Shown: piece by piece, positions 54,501 through 63,383 of the stretch
Layout of the letters: each line of letters begins with the position of its first letter
Numbering within the stretch: the first letter of the stretch is position 1
From: Legionella_A sp963772805
GTDB lineage: Bacteria; Pseudomonadota; Gammaproteobacteria; Legionellales; Legionellaceae
DNA: 64,000 nt
Assembly (NCBI GenBank): GCA_963772805.1
Contig: CAVYYU010000008.1
Coordinates: 806,001 to 870,000 of the forward strand
Direction: 5' to 3'
Made by a program: the position numbers and the translations under genes
Notes under the pieces: model-generated
What the model was told of the DNA's origin: nothing
Database searches by the model: none
Seen by the model: the letters and a program-made list of their open reading frames with translations, nothing else

Positions 54501-55450
54501 TATCTTTACCCGCACTGATGAAGAACCTGTCAATCCAAGACATTGCAGAACACGTGCTAAGCGATAAATTACCCCTCGTGCACCTCAAACAGCCTGTGAT
54601 CGAAAAAAAATCGGAAACAATTTGGATATTTAATCGAAAGCCGAAAAAAAATGCTAAGCTTCGTCTGTTTTGCTTTCCCTTTGGCGGCGGTGGTGCATCC
54701 ATCTATCGTGAGTGGCAACAGGATTTTCCAGATAACATCGAAGTGTGTCCAGTACAATTACCCGGCCGAGAAAATCGGATGGAAGAACCCGCAATCAATG
54801 ATATTGATACCTTGGTGTCATGTTTGGCGCTCAACTTAAAGCCGTTTTTGGATTTGCCTTTTGCGTTTTTTGGACATAGTTTAGGAGCTTTAATTGCCTT
54901 TGAACTAACGCGTTACTTACGTAAACACAATTTACCGCAACCCATACATCTTTTTGCATCAGCCTACCCTGACCCGCGTGTACCCTCAAGAAGTTTAAAT
55001 AATCTGTTGTATGAGCTGAAGCAAAAAAACATTAATTTTTTTGATTTAAATCAATCCGTGATCAATGGCTTAAGCAAAGAACAGTTGGCGACATTATCCA
55101 CCATTTTAAGAGAAAATGGCCTCGTAGATTATAGTGATGAGCGAATGAATCAAGACATCATTAATGTATTATTACCTATTTTCATCAACGACATGAGCCT
55201 GGCCAAACAGTATCATTACAAACAAGAGCCCCCCTTAGATTTACCCATTAGCGTATTTCTAGGTCAACAAGACACCTGGGTACCGCCTGATGACCTACAG
55301 GGGTGGGCCACACACTCCGCTGTGATTTGTGAATTCCAATCATTCAATAGTGGGCATTTATTTGTCAAAGAAAAAAATATCAGGTCGCTACTCATTAAGA
55401 AAATAATAGCCGAATTACTAAACGTGAGCGAAACAGAGGTTTACGGCTAA
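51569..55450 (+). CDS. Polyketide synthase, final module with thioesterase
   Basis: 1293 residues; its ATG overlaps the preceding stop by eight bases. Residues 1-27 are a coiled-coil docking helix. KS5 (27-450, Cys199 in D-T-A-C-S-S-S) is of a type nearer cis-AT KSs (G-C-R-L-P, N-Q-D-G-R-T-N-G-L-T-A-P-N-G). No AT follows. A DH-like double-hotdog domain (~620-915) keeps H-P-G-V-I-D-S-C-I but has lost the N-terminal H-x-x-x-G-x-x-x-x-P, so dehydration is unlikely; it may help fold or cyclise the chain. ACP (Ser960) and a type-II-like thioesterase (1035-1275; G-H-S-L-G at Ser1104, D-T-W, G-H-L-F) follow. The thioesterase probably releases the hexaketide by lactone formation or hydrolysis. Confidence 0.92.
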   Translation: MTERASLQKALLMIQKLKKLLQEQQHQLFEPVAIIGMGCRLPQAKNLHEFWELLYQGKQVITRMPEERWELLKGTSEEAQRDINHAYWGGYLTDLAAFDAYFFGISPREAVRMDPQQRMLLEVTYASFEDAGLTPEAIAGSNTGVFSSLYASQYGHLQSLDTDEDALFIPTGSAVSIAANRLSYLFDLHGPSISIDTACSSSLIAIQIACLNLQAKLCDQAIVNAVNINLLPSVHTLLSKATMLSPTGQCQTFDANANGYVQGEGACSIILKPLSKALKDNDRIHAVIAGGAINQDGRTNGLTAPNGRQQEQLLHSAYRAAKIDPNLVPYIECHGTGTFLGDPIEVQALGEVIGKQRNHTQPCWIGSVKTNIGHLEPAAGLVSLIKVALALKHGIIPPHLHFSTPNPHIAFDKYGFKIPQQIEQFPKYGNVRVAGISGFGFGGANAHLVVRELTHEEQHAILKPTSSIGNELFTLSAKDSSALQDLVILWCDYLNQHRDINIAQLCYNTHLKRPHYSHRIGIITDSVDDLYQKLITLHTTLQTTHESIYVNQDVINVKTPLTISTFEAVDLSALAKHYINQATINWQIYEEHRNYALIDMPLYPWQHKHYWPAFKSKEVIPAAFTYPLRASQVSSPLPVRQFEFIIDTISMPEMIDTFYVLHAGYYLEIVLYAMRQLDETTRFSIHDLTYHSPLVVPPNKTALIQLILNTIDKQSISFTVYSHDNNNRWIEHATGNIVFDLSSAPSFDAPAYLRHQNSSSGTSDTFYNRILNMGMPAGNTVRWINQYWLNSNEIFCELREAKPADRCDLFAMNMHPGVIDSCIQTLFLLLPIELTKPYVASHMAKIAFYGKSCDEKYIYAKVNDVCPQGKTIRGDWYLLDKNFQVIAQCEDVVMSQLNNRMSIDKIMEIQSQFHLDVTLPYDICKHQVQEHLIQQFALIFSMPLQDVPMNQSLLALGMDSLMALAVIRMVETSFCVALSLPALMKNLSIQDIAEHVLSDKLPLVHLKQPVIEKKSETIWIFNRKPKKNAKLRLFCFPFGGGGASIYREWQQDFPDNIEVCPVQLPGRENRMEEPAINDIDTLVSCLALNLKPFLDLPFAFFGHSLGALIAFELTRYLRKHNLPQPIHLFASAYPDPRVPSRSLNNLLYELKQKNINFFDLNQSVINGLSKEQLATLSTILRENGLVDYSDERMNQDIINVLLPIFINDMSLAKQYHYKQEPPLDLPISVFLGQQDTWVPPDDLQGWATHSAVICEFQSFNSGHLFVKEKNIRSLLIKKIIAELLNVSETEVYG

Positions 55451-55512
55451 CTTCAACGCAGCAAAAATAGAGTAAATAGTGTTGCATCATAGAAAGACTT
55501 GGATTTTTGACT

Positions 55513-55548
55513 ATACTATAATCAAGGTATCGTGTTGAATTATAGTAT
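55513..55548. promoter_or_regulatory. Palindrome upstream of the histidine kinase gene
   Basis: ATACTATAAT and ATTATAGTAT are perfect 10-bp arms with 16 bases between. Nearby CAAGGTATCGTG and CAAGATATCGTG form a direct repeat. This may be an operator or a weak terminator after the PKS. Confidence 0.45.
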
Positions 55549-55628
55549 TTAATTCACATACTCAAGATATCGTGGAAAAATTGATCTTGATATGATTCTG
55601 TAAAATCACAAATCGGAATGAATGCAAC

Positions 55629-57524
55629 ATGGATGAACCCTTAAAAAAAACAGATACAAGTGTAATTAATCAGCTCACTGCAGACGAAAAAGAGGAGCTT
55701 CATCAAAAAATACAATTTGATCAATGTAAAATATATCATTACTTGGTTAAATTTGGCGTTCCTTCAAACGCTATGGCCGGCTTCGCTTACGTTTTTTCGA
55801 ATTATAATCAAACTAACGCGTCTTCATTAATATTCTGGTACAGCGCACTAATGATTGCCAACCTCGTCAATCTGATGTGGGCACTTTACTACAATTGCTT
55901 TAATATGACCCACCAAAATATGCAAATAGCTCGCCGAGGGTCTATCTTTATTGTCGCCGTAATATCATTAATATGGGGCAGCATTGGTATTTTGTTCTTT
56001 TCAGATGAAAACATCCAACATACAACGACGCTCATCTTTTTATCCGGTGCATTAATTTGTTTTGCTATCACAACAGTCATTGATTTAACAATCGGCACCA
56101 TATGCATTATTTCCATCGTAGTACCAAACATTTTATACAGCATATATCTAACGTTCTTCGATCATCCAGGATTGAATGGGGCCAATTATCTCAGTATGTC
56201 ATTCTCTGTTGTATTTGCTATCGTTGGTGTTTTTCTAATGTTAGCTTGTTATATAGGTAATAAAGTATTTGTCAGGGTATCAATGCTGGGATATATCAAT
56301 GCCCTGCTCAGTCAGAAACTGGAGAACATCAATAGCTCTTTAGAACAACGAATTAAAAGACGCACACAAGAGTTGGAGTACTCAAATTCACTCACACACG
56401 CAACATTAGAATCAACACAAGAAGGAATATTAGCAGTTAACTTAGACGGCGTAATCCTTACCTATAACAACAAATTTTTAAAACAATGGGGTATTACAGA
56501 AAAATTTCTGCTATCAAAAAAAATAGACCATATTTTTAAAACATTGGCTGATAAAGTTGATAATCCTGATTATTTTTTAAAAAAAGTTAATTCAAAAAAA
56601 CAAACCAAACGTCATGAAATAGTGGAGTTTCGATTAAAATCAGGCGTAGTGCTGGAGTATTATACTCATTCACAATTTTTACATAAAAAAATAGTTGGAA
56701 CGATTCATGGTTTTCAAGATATCACGGAACGTAATCGTATGCGCATGCAAGCCTCGCTGCAAGATCGTTTAGCAACTACGGGAAAATTGGTGGCTAACGT
56801 CGCCCATGAAGTGAATAATCCCATTGCATGGATATTGAGCAACTTGCAACTCATCAAACAACAATTTAAGGAGTTACTGCAAAAAGACAAGCCAAGCGGG
56901 GAAACTTGCTTAAGCTATGTGTCTAAATTAGAAGAAGTCGTAACAGATTCTATTGAGGGAGCAGAGCGCATCCAGGAAATCGTACTTATGTTCAAAAAGT
57001 TCGGTCGAATCGATGAAGAAGAAACGTCGCCCATTAACGTCCATGGAATATTAAATACGGCCATTAGTATGGCAATGATCCAGGTAAATTTTCATATTAA
57101 ACTAGAAAAACATTTGGCCTCACATCAGCCCGTTATTATTGCAAACAGCAATAAATTACATCAGGTATTTCTGAATTTAATTATTAATGCCGTACAATCT
57201 TTTCCTAAAGAAAATAATGAGCATCAAATAATTACAATTAGTACCGCCACTGAAGGCAACATGTTTCGAGTAGATATTAAAGACACAGGAGCAGGCATTC
57301 CTCCCGAGTTAGCATCGCATATCTTCGAGCCATTTTTCACTACAAAATCAGCCGATGAAGGGACGGGATTGGGCCTTTCCATTTGCCAAGATATTTTAAG
57401 TACGTATGGCGGAAAAATAACTGTTCAAAGCGAACCAGGAAAAGGATCAACATTTAGTGTCTTTTTCCCTATTAGCCAAGCAACAGAACCGCCTGTAGGT
57501 GCGGGTTTATCAAAAAGAGATTAG
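55629..57524 (+). CDS. Membrane sensor histidine kinase
   Basis: 631 residues. Six or so membrane spans lie between residues 45 and 225, forming an integral sensor region. A coiled coil (232-255) and a PAS domain (~256-375, ending F-Q-D-I-T-E-R-N-R) follow. The dimerisation/phosphotransfer helix has His393 in V-A-H-E-V-N-N-P-I-A. The HATPase domain (~490-620) has N-L-I-I-N-A-V-Q, D-T-G-A-G-I-P, F-F-T-T-K and G-T-G-L-G-L-S. No response regulator gene is adjacent, so it is an orphan. It follows the PKS in the same direction after a 178-bp gap and may or may not regulate it. Confidence 0.88.
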   Translation: MDEPLKKTDTSVINQLTADEKEELHQKIQFDQCKIYHYLVKFGVPSNAMAGFAYVFSNYNQTNASSLIFWYSALMIANLVNLMWALYYNCFNMTHQNMQIARRGSIFIVAVISLIWGSIGILFFSDENIQHTTTLIFLSGALICFAITTVIDLTIGTICIISIVVPNILYSIYLTFFDHPGLNGANYLSMSFSVVFAIVGVFLMLACYIGNKVFVRVSMLGYINALLSQKLENINSSLEQRIKRRTQELEYSNSLTHATLESTQEGILAVNLDGVILTYNNKFLKQWGITEKFLLSKKIDHIFKTLADKVDNPDYFLKKVNSKKQTKRHEIVEFRLKSGVVLEYYTHSQFLHKKIVGTIHGFQDITERNRMRMQASLQDRLATTGKLVANVAHEVNNPIAWILSNLQLIKQQFKELLQKDKPSGETCLSYVSKLEEVVTDSIEGAERIQEIVLMFKKFGRIDEEETSPINVHGILNTAISMAMIQVNFHIKLEKHLASHQPVIIANSNKLHQVFLNLIINAVQSFPKENNEHQIITISTATEGNMFRVDIKDTGAGIPPELASHIFEPFFTTKSADEGTGLGLSICQDILSTYGGKITVQSEPGKGSTFSVFFPISQATEPPVGAGLSKRD

Positions 57525-57545
57525 CAGTCGACCCTACTATGATTG

Positions 57546-58625
57546 TTAAATCAAATTAAACCCATAATTTATATCGGTATTGATTTCATTGAGTACAAAG
57601 CCGCTGGATAACATTTTTTGGAGGATTGAATTCGGAATCGGAGTTAACTTGCTAGGCCACTTGAACAACATGATTGTTAAGATATTACGATGTTCACCTT
57701 TCGAAAAATCGTATGATCGTTCCTTGTCAGGAATCATTTTATGCTCTTGATCATAGACCTGTTTCAAATATGATTTTATTTTGCTAACCGCTGTTAATTG
57801 ACCTTTATTAACCAGCATAAAACAAATGCCCACCTCAGCGATTACATCATTTTCTGTGCGCTTGATAATAACATCTATATTATTTTCAAAATAGTCGACA
57901 ATCCAATTAAATAACTGATTGTCCGGTTCATTCTGATAATAGTTACTGGCAGCAATAATAAAGTGGGTCATACCATAAATTTTGGCCGTGTAATCCAAGG
58001 TGGAGAGTTTGCTGTCGTTATCATCAGGGAAAACATCTTTGAACTTCTGGGTATACTGGTCTCTTAAATCCATGATGCCTAAATCAGACAAATAATAGAC
58101 ATAATTGATTAGTTGGGCTCCATATATTTTGATATTTATTTCATCGAGCAGAAATTCCTCCAAATTGCTTTTTTGCGCTTTCAAAAAATCACTACCAATC
58201 TCAACATTAGGAAAGAGCTGCGTTTTTTCCAACTTATAGAAGTATATTTTTTTTAATAATATGAGGAAATTCAGATAAAATGCAGCCCTGTTTGATTGCT
58301 CTATTTTTTTAATACGCAGTTTTTTCTTATAAGTATCAAATTTACTAAGTAATAATAAACGTCGATTCTCATCATCGATCATTAGATTATTATCAAGATT
58401 CATAGTAATCGATTTGAATTTTGCACTTAGTAAATAAAGATATACAATAATAGGATTAAGATACGCATCATCACCTGAGATACTATACATTCGCGTTGAA
58501 AAATGCTCTTGTTTTACAAAGGGAAGTTTATATAAATTTGATTGGTAGTTTTCTAAGATCGAATCCCCTATGTTCGCATGTGACAACGAACAAAATAGCA
58601 AGGTACCGAAGAACAGCAACTTCAT
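57546..58625 (-). CDS. Secreted DUF3541-like protein
   Basis: 359 residues from the ATG at 58625; a longer frame opens at 58685. The later start is preferred because it begins a clear signal peptide (M-K-L-L-F-F-G-T-L-L-F-C-S-L-S-H-A). The rest is largely helical with Y-G-M-T-H-F-I-I-A-A-S-N-Y-Y-Q and D-V-I-A-E-V-G-I-C-F, which remind me of DUF3541 proteins of Legionella and Vibrio. No catalytic motif is evident. It is convergent with the kinase gene, 21 bp apart. Function unknown; periplasmic or exported. Confidence 0.6.
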   Translation of the reverse strand: MKLLFFGTLLFCSLSHANIGDSILENYQSNLYKLPFVKQEHFSTRMYSISGDDAYLNPIIVYLYLLSAKFKSITMNLDNNLMIDDENRRLLLLSKFDTYKKKLRIKKIEQSNRAAFYLNFLILLKKIYFYKLEKTQLFPNVEIGSDFLKAQKSNLEEFLLDEINIKIYGAQLINYVYYLSDLGIMDLRDQYTQKFKDVFPDDNDSKLSTLDYTAKIYGMTHFIIAASNYYQNEPDNQLFNWIVDYFENNIDVIIKRTENDVIAEVGICFMLVNKGQLTAVSKIKSYLKQVYDQEHKMIPDKERSYDFSKGEHRNILTIMLFKWPSKLTPIPNSILQKMLSSGFVLNEINTDINYGFNLI

Positions 58626-58685
58626 CAAGGTGATTTTATTTTCGAATGGTTTCAGCTTCCCGCTGACCGAGATAAATCTATCCAT

Positions 58686-58925
58686 GTTTATAGTTACATA
58701 TGGTAGTTAATGGGTAGCGAGCAATCCCACACCCCAAGGCTTGCTAATCCTAACTTACTTACAGTATGGAATCAAGATAACTATATGTTTGTATTGTATT
58801 TATTATGGTCTTTTATTGGGTGGGGCATTGATTGAAGTTGTCTCTTTAGTGATGTATATACCTAGCACAATATGCCGCAGCAACGCCGCGGCATATTGTG
58901 AATAGGATAGTCTTTTCAAAACGGC
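58686..58925. other. Intergenic region
   Basis: No gene. It holds the hairpin at 58866-58900 and presumably the promoter of the DUF3541-like gene. Confidence 0.5.
58866..58900 (-). terminator. Hairpin after the fadIJ-like operon
   Basis: CACAATATGCCGC and GCGGCATATTGTG form perfect 13-bp arms with a nine-base loop, 25 bp past the operon stop. No strong T-tract follows on the minus strand, so termination is likely but not certain. Confidence 0.6.
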
Positions 58926-60947
58926 TTACAAACCAGCATCCGCTTTAAACCGCTCTCCATATTGTACTTCAAGCCGCGCGAATAACTCATTTAGCTGATT
59001 ATGACCAACATCCTTAGCATAATGCATCGGTCCACCACGAAATGGCGCGAATCCCGTACCAAAGATCATCCCAGCATCAAGCAAGTCGGCATCAGCAACA
59101 ACGCCTTCGCGAAGACAGCTTGCCGCTTCGTTCACCATGCGCAGAATCAAACGTTGAGCAATTTCTTTATCAACACCATGAGAGGCAGCCTTCTGTTTCA
59201 CAGGCTTGCCATCCTTGTAGCGATAAAATCCCTCGCCCGACTTACGCCCGAGTTTTCCGGCTTGAACCATGTCACGCAATTTCTGAGGCACTGAACCGCC
59301 AAAATGCCCTGTCAAATTTTCAGCTACAGCAAGACAAACATCCATACCAACCGTATCTGCCAACTCTACAGGCCCCATGACCATACCAAATGAAGTGGCC
59401 GCCTGGTCAACAACTTCCGGACGATACCCTTCATCCAGCAGTTGCACACACTCCATCAAATAGGGCATTAGCACACGGTTCACTAAAAACCCAGGACTTG
59501 ATTTAACTGGAAGCGGCAATCGGCTGATTTGATTCACAAAAGCACACGCATTCTGGCTAATCTCTTTCGACGTTTTTGTGCTGCTGACCACCTCAACCAA
59601 ATCCATTTTAGCCACAGGATTAAAAAAGTGAATGCCAACTAAACGCTCAGGATTCTTCATCGCCACATTGATTTCATCCAACGGAATACTCGATGTATTC
59701 GTTGCAATAATCGCGTCAGATTTTGCGCGCTCTTCTACCTGCTTCATGAGCGTTTTTTTCACATCCAGATTCTCAAAAACGGCCTCAATAATTACATCTG
59801 CACGAGCAATGCCATTACCTTCAGGATCAGCAATCAACCTGTCCATTGCGGCTTGGATAGGTCGCGGTTTACGCAGCTTTTTCTTAAACAGCAAATAAGC
59901 GCGGCCGATCGCAGGAGCTATCTTATCGTAGGATTGATCTTGCAACGTCACATGCAATCCCTTCAACGCACACCAGGCAGCAATATCTCCACCCATCACA
60001 CCCGCACCAATCACATGCACATGCTTAGCCTTAAAATCGCTCCCTTTAGCAAAGGCTTTCATCCGCTCACGCAGAAAAAATACTCGAATCAGATTGCTTG
60101 ATGTGTCAGAACCCGTAATCAGTTGCTCAACTGAATCCGCTTCTTTCAAATATGCCCGCTCATCAAAACCTCCTTCTTTTTCCCACAAATCAATCAGCGC
60201 AAATGGTGCAGGATAATGCTCTTTACTAATTTTTTTTGCCACTTGTTTGCGCATAACCTTGGCCAGTAAAACACGGCTCCAAGAATAATTACTTAACGAT
60301 TGCAAAAAAGCAGGTTTATGTTTTGGCGGTTGATTATTGATGAAATATACAGCAGCCCGTTTCAACTGCCGTAACGGCACCACGTCATCGACAATGCCTA
60401 ACTGCTTTGCTTTATTAGCCGCAATTGGCGCACCAGTTAAAATGACCTGCGACAAGGCATTAAAACCGCCAATGAGTCGCGGCAAACGAACTGTGCCACC
60501 CCAACCCGGATGAATACCCAGCATCACTTCAGGCAAGCCTAAGCGCGTATCTTTGTCATCCGTCGCAATTCGATAATCACAAGCAAGCGCTAACTCCATC
60601 CCACCACCCATGCAAAAACCATCAATCATTGCGAGAGTAGGTATCGTCATTGATTCCAAACGGGTGAAAACAGCCTGTCCTTTTCTCAAAAAATCAATTG
60701 CTAGCGAGGGCTTATCAAACTCAACAAATGTTGTCACATCGGCGCCCGCAATAAATCCCTTCTCTTTACTAGAATAAATAATCAAACCTTTAGCGTCGCT
60801 GATCTTTGCTATGTCCTGTAACAAACCATTCAGCTCATCAAGAACTTCATCATTGATGGTGTTCACGTTTGCATTCTCGCGATTCATGCCCAACCAAACA
60901 ATGTGATCAGCATCCGTTTGAATGTCCCAGTGTTTATAATTACTCAT
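58926..60947 (-). CDS. fadJ: Bifunctional enoyl-CoA hydratase/3-hydroxyacyl-CoA dehydrogenase
   Basis: 673 residues. The hydratase domain (1-190) has G-F-I-A-G-A-D-V and the catalytic glutamates in G-G-G-M-E-L-A and G-L-P-E-V-M-L-G. The dehydrogenase domain (~300-600) has V-I-G-A-G-V-M-G-G-D-I-A for NAD binding and G-I-H-F-F-N-P-V with the catalytic His; G-F-L-V-N-R-V follows. It carries out the two middle steps of fatty acid beta-oxidation. It overlaps the thiolase gene by eight bases, giving the fadI-fadJ order. It is somewhat shorter than E. coli FadJ. Cytoplasmic. Confidence 0.9.
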   Translation of the reverse strand: MSNYKHWDIQTDADHIVWLGMNRENANVNTINDEVLDELNGLLQDIAKISDAKGLIIYSSKEKGFIAGADVTTFVEFDKPSLAIDFLRKGQAVFTRLESMTIPTLAMIDGFCMGGGMELALACDYRIATDDKDTRLGLPEVMLGIHPGWGGTVRLPRLIGGFNALSQVILTGAPIAANKAKQLGIVDDVVPLRQLKRAAVYFINNQPPKHKPAFLQSLSNYSWSRVLLAKVMRKQVAKKISKEHYPAPFALIDLWEKEGGFDERAYLKEADSVEQLITGSDTSSNLIRVFFLRERMKAFAKGSDFKAKHVHVIGAGVMGGDIAAWCALKGLHVTLQDQSYDKIAPAIGRAYLLFKKKLRKPRPIQAAMDRLIADPEGNGIARADVIIEAVFENLDVKKTLMKQVEERAKSDAIIATNTSSIPLDEINVAMKNPERLVGIHFFNPVAKMDLVEVVSSTKTSKEISQNACAFVNQISRLPLPVKSSPGFLVNRVLMPYLMECVQLLDEGYRPEVVDQAATSFGMVMGPVELADTVGMDVCLAVAENLTGHFGGSVPQKLRDMVQAGKLGRKSGEGFYRYKDGKPVKQKAASHGVDKEIAQRLILRMVNEAASCLREGVVADADLLDAGMIFGTGFAPFRGGPMHYAKDVGHNQLNELFARLEVQYGERFKADAGL

Positions 60948-62259
60948 GTCCTTTCACCTCAGTCACACGCTCCAAATACATAGCTCCACCCTGCCCGCCA
61001 CCAATGCAAATTGACGCCATACCTCGGGTTCCGTTATTTTGCAGCAAGTCTTCCAATACATGTAATACGATTCGTGCACCACTTGCACCAATTGGATGGC
61101 CGACCGCAATCGCCCCACCATCTTTATTCAAACGAGACAGAGAAGGTGATCCCATCGCCTCTTTCAGTCCCAATTGGGTACGGCAATAATCAGCATCATC
61201 CCATGCAGCCAAACACGCCAAAACTTGCGCCGCAAAAGCCTCATTGATTTCCCAGCAATCGATATCATTTGTTGTTAACTGCTGCCGTTGCATAATGGGT
61301 GTAACAGCATGAACTGGCCCGAGTCCCATTTGTGCGGGATCAAGTGCTGCCCACTGTGAATCCACAATTCGAGCCAAAACCTTCAGATTGTATTTTTTAA
61401 CCGCATCGGCACTGGCTAAAAGCAACAAACAAGCACCGTCTGTAATCTGCGAGCTATTACCTGCGGTCACCATGCCATATTTTTTATCAAAAAATGGTTT
61501 TAATTTACCTAACCTTTCAATTGAGGAATCGTGTCGAACACCGTCATCATGCGCATGAACCCGACCTTTGCTATCAATGATTGGTACTATTTCATGCATT
61601 CGACCCTCTTCAAATGCCTTAGCTACTCGCTGATGGCTCGCACAGGCAAATGCATCCATTTGTTCACGCGTAATATTAAACCGGTACGCCAATTTTTCTG
61701 CCGTCTGTCCCATATTAAGACCGACTATCGGATCGGTTAAACCACGAAGCAATGCAATCACAGGTGCAAGATATGAAGGCCTAAACTGGGTCAGTAATTT
61801 AAGTCGTTGTTTAGTGCTTTTAGCAGACATCCAATGCGCAAGCCATGCCGCCATTTTTTCATTAAACATTAGCGGTGCATGACTCATGGCGTCTGTTCCA
61901 CCGGCGAGCACCAGATTACTACGCCCACTGGCAATTTGCATGGCAGCATTATCAATTGCCTGCATACCTGATGCACAATTTCGCATCACAGTAAAAGCTG
62001 GTACTTTATCGCCGCAACCTAATCTTAATGCTACAACACGGGCAATATTAGCCTCATCAGGTCCTGGCATTGCAGAACCTATGATAACTTCATCTAAATC
62101 CGTAGGTAAAAAGGGCTGGCGATTTAATAATGGCAATCCTGCGGCCACAGCTAAATCTGAGCCGGAAAAAGGACCACCTGCCTTTGCTTTTAAAAACGGG
62201 GTCCGGCTACCATCAACAACATATACCTCTTTACCGCTCAAGTTTGACTTGTGCTTCAT
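60940..62259 (-). CDS. fadI: Acetyl-CoA C-acyltransferase (thiolase)
   Basis: 439 residues, FadI-like length. Active-site cysteine in M-R-N-C-A-S-G-M, N-E-A-F-A-A, G-H-P-I-G-A-S-G with the catalytic His, and C-I-G-G-G-Q-G-G near the C-terminus with the second cysteine. It cleaves 3-ketoacyl-CoA to acetyl-CoA in the last step of beta-oxidation. AGGAGGAG six bases before the ATG is an excellent ribosome binding site and fixes the start. It is the first gene of the two-gene operon. Confidence 0.92.
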   Translation of the reverse strand: MKHKSNLSGKEVYVVDGSRTPFLKAKAGGPFSGSDLAVAAGLPLLNRQPFLPTDLDEVIIGSAMPGPDEANIARVVALRLGCGDKVPAFTVMRNCASGMQAIDNAAMQIASGRSNLVLAGGTDAMSHAPLMFNEKMAAWLAHWMSAKSTKQRLKLLTQFRPSYLAPVIALLRGLTDPIVGLNMGQTAEKLAYRFNITREQMDAFACASHQRVAKAFEEGRMHEIVPIIDSKGRVHAHDDGVRHDSSIERLGKLKPFFDKKYGMVTAGNSSQITDGACLLLLASADAVKKYNLKVLARIVDSQWAALDPAQMGLGPVHAVTPIMQRQQLTTNDIDCWEINEAFAAQVLACLAAWDDADYCRTQLGLKEAMGSPSLSRLNKDGGAIAVGHPIGASGARIVLHVLEDLLQNNGTRGMASICIGGGQGGAMYLERVTEVKGHE

Positions 62260-62381
62260 TACTCCTCCTGATACTCAACAATGCAGCGGGCAATCTCCGT
62301 GCTTTTTTTAACGGACTAAAGATATCAGTAATCCTAATTTTTTGGAAATCACATAAAATCAATTTTTTAGTCTAATCAGAG

Positions 62382-62409
62382 TTGACGGCTTAAGAATACC
62401 TGATATACT
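62382..62409 (+). promoter_or_regulatory. Sigma-70 promoter of the tRNA genes
   Basis: TTGACG (62382-62387) and TATACT (62404-62409) are 16 bp apart, and the tRNA starts 15 bases downstream. Confidence 0.7.
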
Positions 62410-62424
62410 TCCGACCCATTGAAT

Positions 62425-62515
62425 GGAGAGATGGCCGAGTGGTCGAAGGCGCTCCCCTGCTAAGGGAGTATGGGTCAAAAGCCCATCGAGGGTTCGAATC
62501 CCTCTCTCTCCGCCA
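62425..62515 (+). tRNA. tRNA-Ser (anticodon GCU)
   Basis: 91 bases including encoded CCA. The acceptor GGAGAGA pairs with TCTCTCC. The anticodon loop C-T-GCT-A-A lies on a CTCCC/GGGAG-type stem. A long variable arm (class II) and GGTTCGAATCC T-arm are present. It reads AGC/AGU codons. Confidence 0.95.
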
Positions 62516-62522
62516 ATAAAAT

Positions 62523-62599
62523 GCGCCCGTAGCTCAGCTGGATAGAGTATCTGGCTACGAACCAGAGGGTCGGAGGTTCAATTCCTTCCGGGCGCACCA
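62523..62599 (+). tRNA. tRNA-Arg (anticodon ACG)
   Basis: 77 bases including CCA. The acceptor GCGCCCG pairs with CGGGCGC. The anticodon loop CTACGAA sits on a TCTGG/CCAGA stem, and the T-arm contains GTTCAATTC. Anticodon ACG is edited to ICG and reads CGN codons. It lies seven bases after tRNA-Ser and is probably co-transcribed with it. Confidence 0.95.
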
Positions 62600-62619
62600 T
62601 CTTTAGAGTTTACACCAAT

Positions 62620-62641
62620 ACACTATAAGTAGTGTCTTTTA
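62620..62641 (+). terminator. Weak terminator after the tRNAs
   Basis: ACACTA-TAAG-TAGTGT forms a six-base-pair stem followed by CTTTTA. Short and AT-rich, but placed right for the tRNA operon. Confidence 0.4.
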
Positions 62642-62792
62642 CCCATAACCAGCAGAACCATATCTTGGAAGTGTTCAAATGGACGTGCTGCGGAAAATAA
62701 TTTGTCCGCGACAGTCTCTCTTTCTGCGCCTTGTTCCTCCCTTATAAAAATGCTAAGTTCGAATCAAGCTACTAGTAAAGGCATAACAATCC

Positions 62793-63356
62793 ATGGCACA
62801 CCAAAACACTAACGTTATCTCCAGTCTTATTAAATACCAGCAAATTCTACTGTTTTTGGGTGTGGGTCTGATCTTATGGTCGGCGATTGGACTGCAATTG
62901 ATAGATAACGACACACCGTGTCACCGATGCTGGGAAGTTAGAGGTGTCTATTTAATCATTCTACAATTACTCATGGTCAGCCTTATTTTTGGTTACAAGG
63001 AGCCTTTGTCTATTGTCATGATTGTACTGTTTATGATTTTGGGAAATGATATAACTGTGCAACAAATCATAAGACACACGATTAATATCGCCCAGGAAAA
63101 TAAATTTTTAGCGGGATACGGCGCATACGCTACTTTCTTAGGATTATCCCTGTCTATTTGGAACCTGCTCATTGCAAATCTAACAATTCTTTATATATCA
63201 ATAATGAATTATCTCCAGCATCGGTTCCAGAAAACGCAATACGTCTGTAACACACCTGTCGCGAAAATATTAGTGATTATTTGGGGATTTGCACCGCTAT
63301 TACTTAACGCCTATTTATTTATACTCCACTTAAACAATACAGCCAAATTTCAGTAA
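62793..63356 (+). CDS. DsbB-like inner-membrane protein
   Basis: 187 residues with four or five membrane spans (about 17-37, 50-68, 72-90, 108-135 and 158-178). Between the first two spans lies D-T-P-C-H-R-C-W-E-V-R-G, placed as the CxxC of DsbB, which passes electrons from DsbA to quinones; C-x-x-C followed by acidic-x-R is the DsbB pattern. The second periplasmic cysteine pair of classical DsbB is missing, so it may be a shortened or divergent relative. AAAGG lies 11 bases before the ATG. The next gene follows in 27 bp. Confidence 0.55.
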   Translation: MAHQNTNVISSLIKYQQILLFLGVGLILWSAIGLQLIDNDTPCHRCWEVRGVYLIILQLLMVSLIFGYKEPLSIVMIVLFMILGNDITVQQIIRHTINIAQENKFLAGYGAYATFLGLSLSIWNLLIANLTILYISIMNYLQHRFQKTQYVCNTPVAKILVIIWGFAPLLLNAYLFILHLNNTAKFQ

Positions 63357-63383
63357 AACCCTTTTATAACAAGGATAGTAATA

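Noticed and set aside
37171..55450. Hidden AT, enoylreductase or methyltransferase domains in the PKS
   Set aside because: The regions between KS and the next domain are short linkers ending in Y-P-F-A-type motifs; I saw no GHSxG of an AT and no SAM-binding or ER motif.
62425..62599. tRNA pair as an integration site for an island
   Set aside because: No integrase, no repeated tRNA 3' end and no mobile element lie next to the tRNAs in this window.
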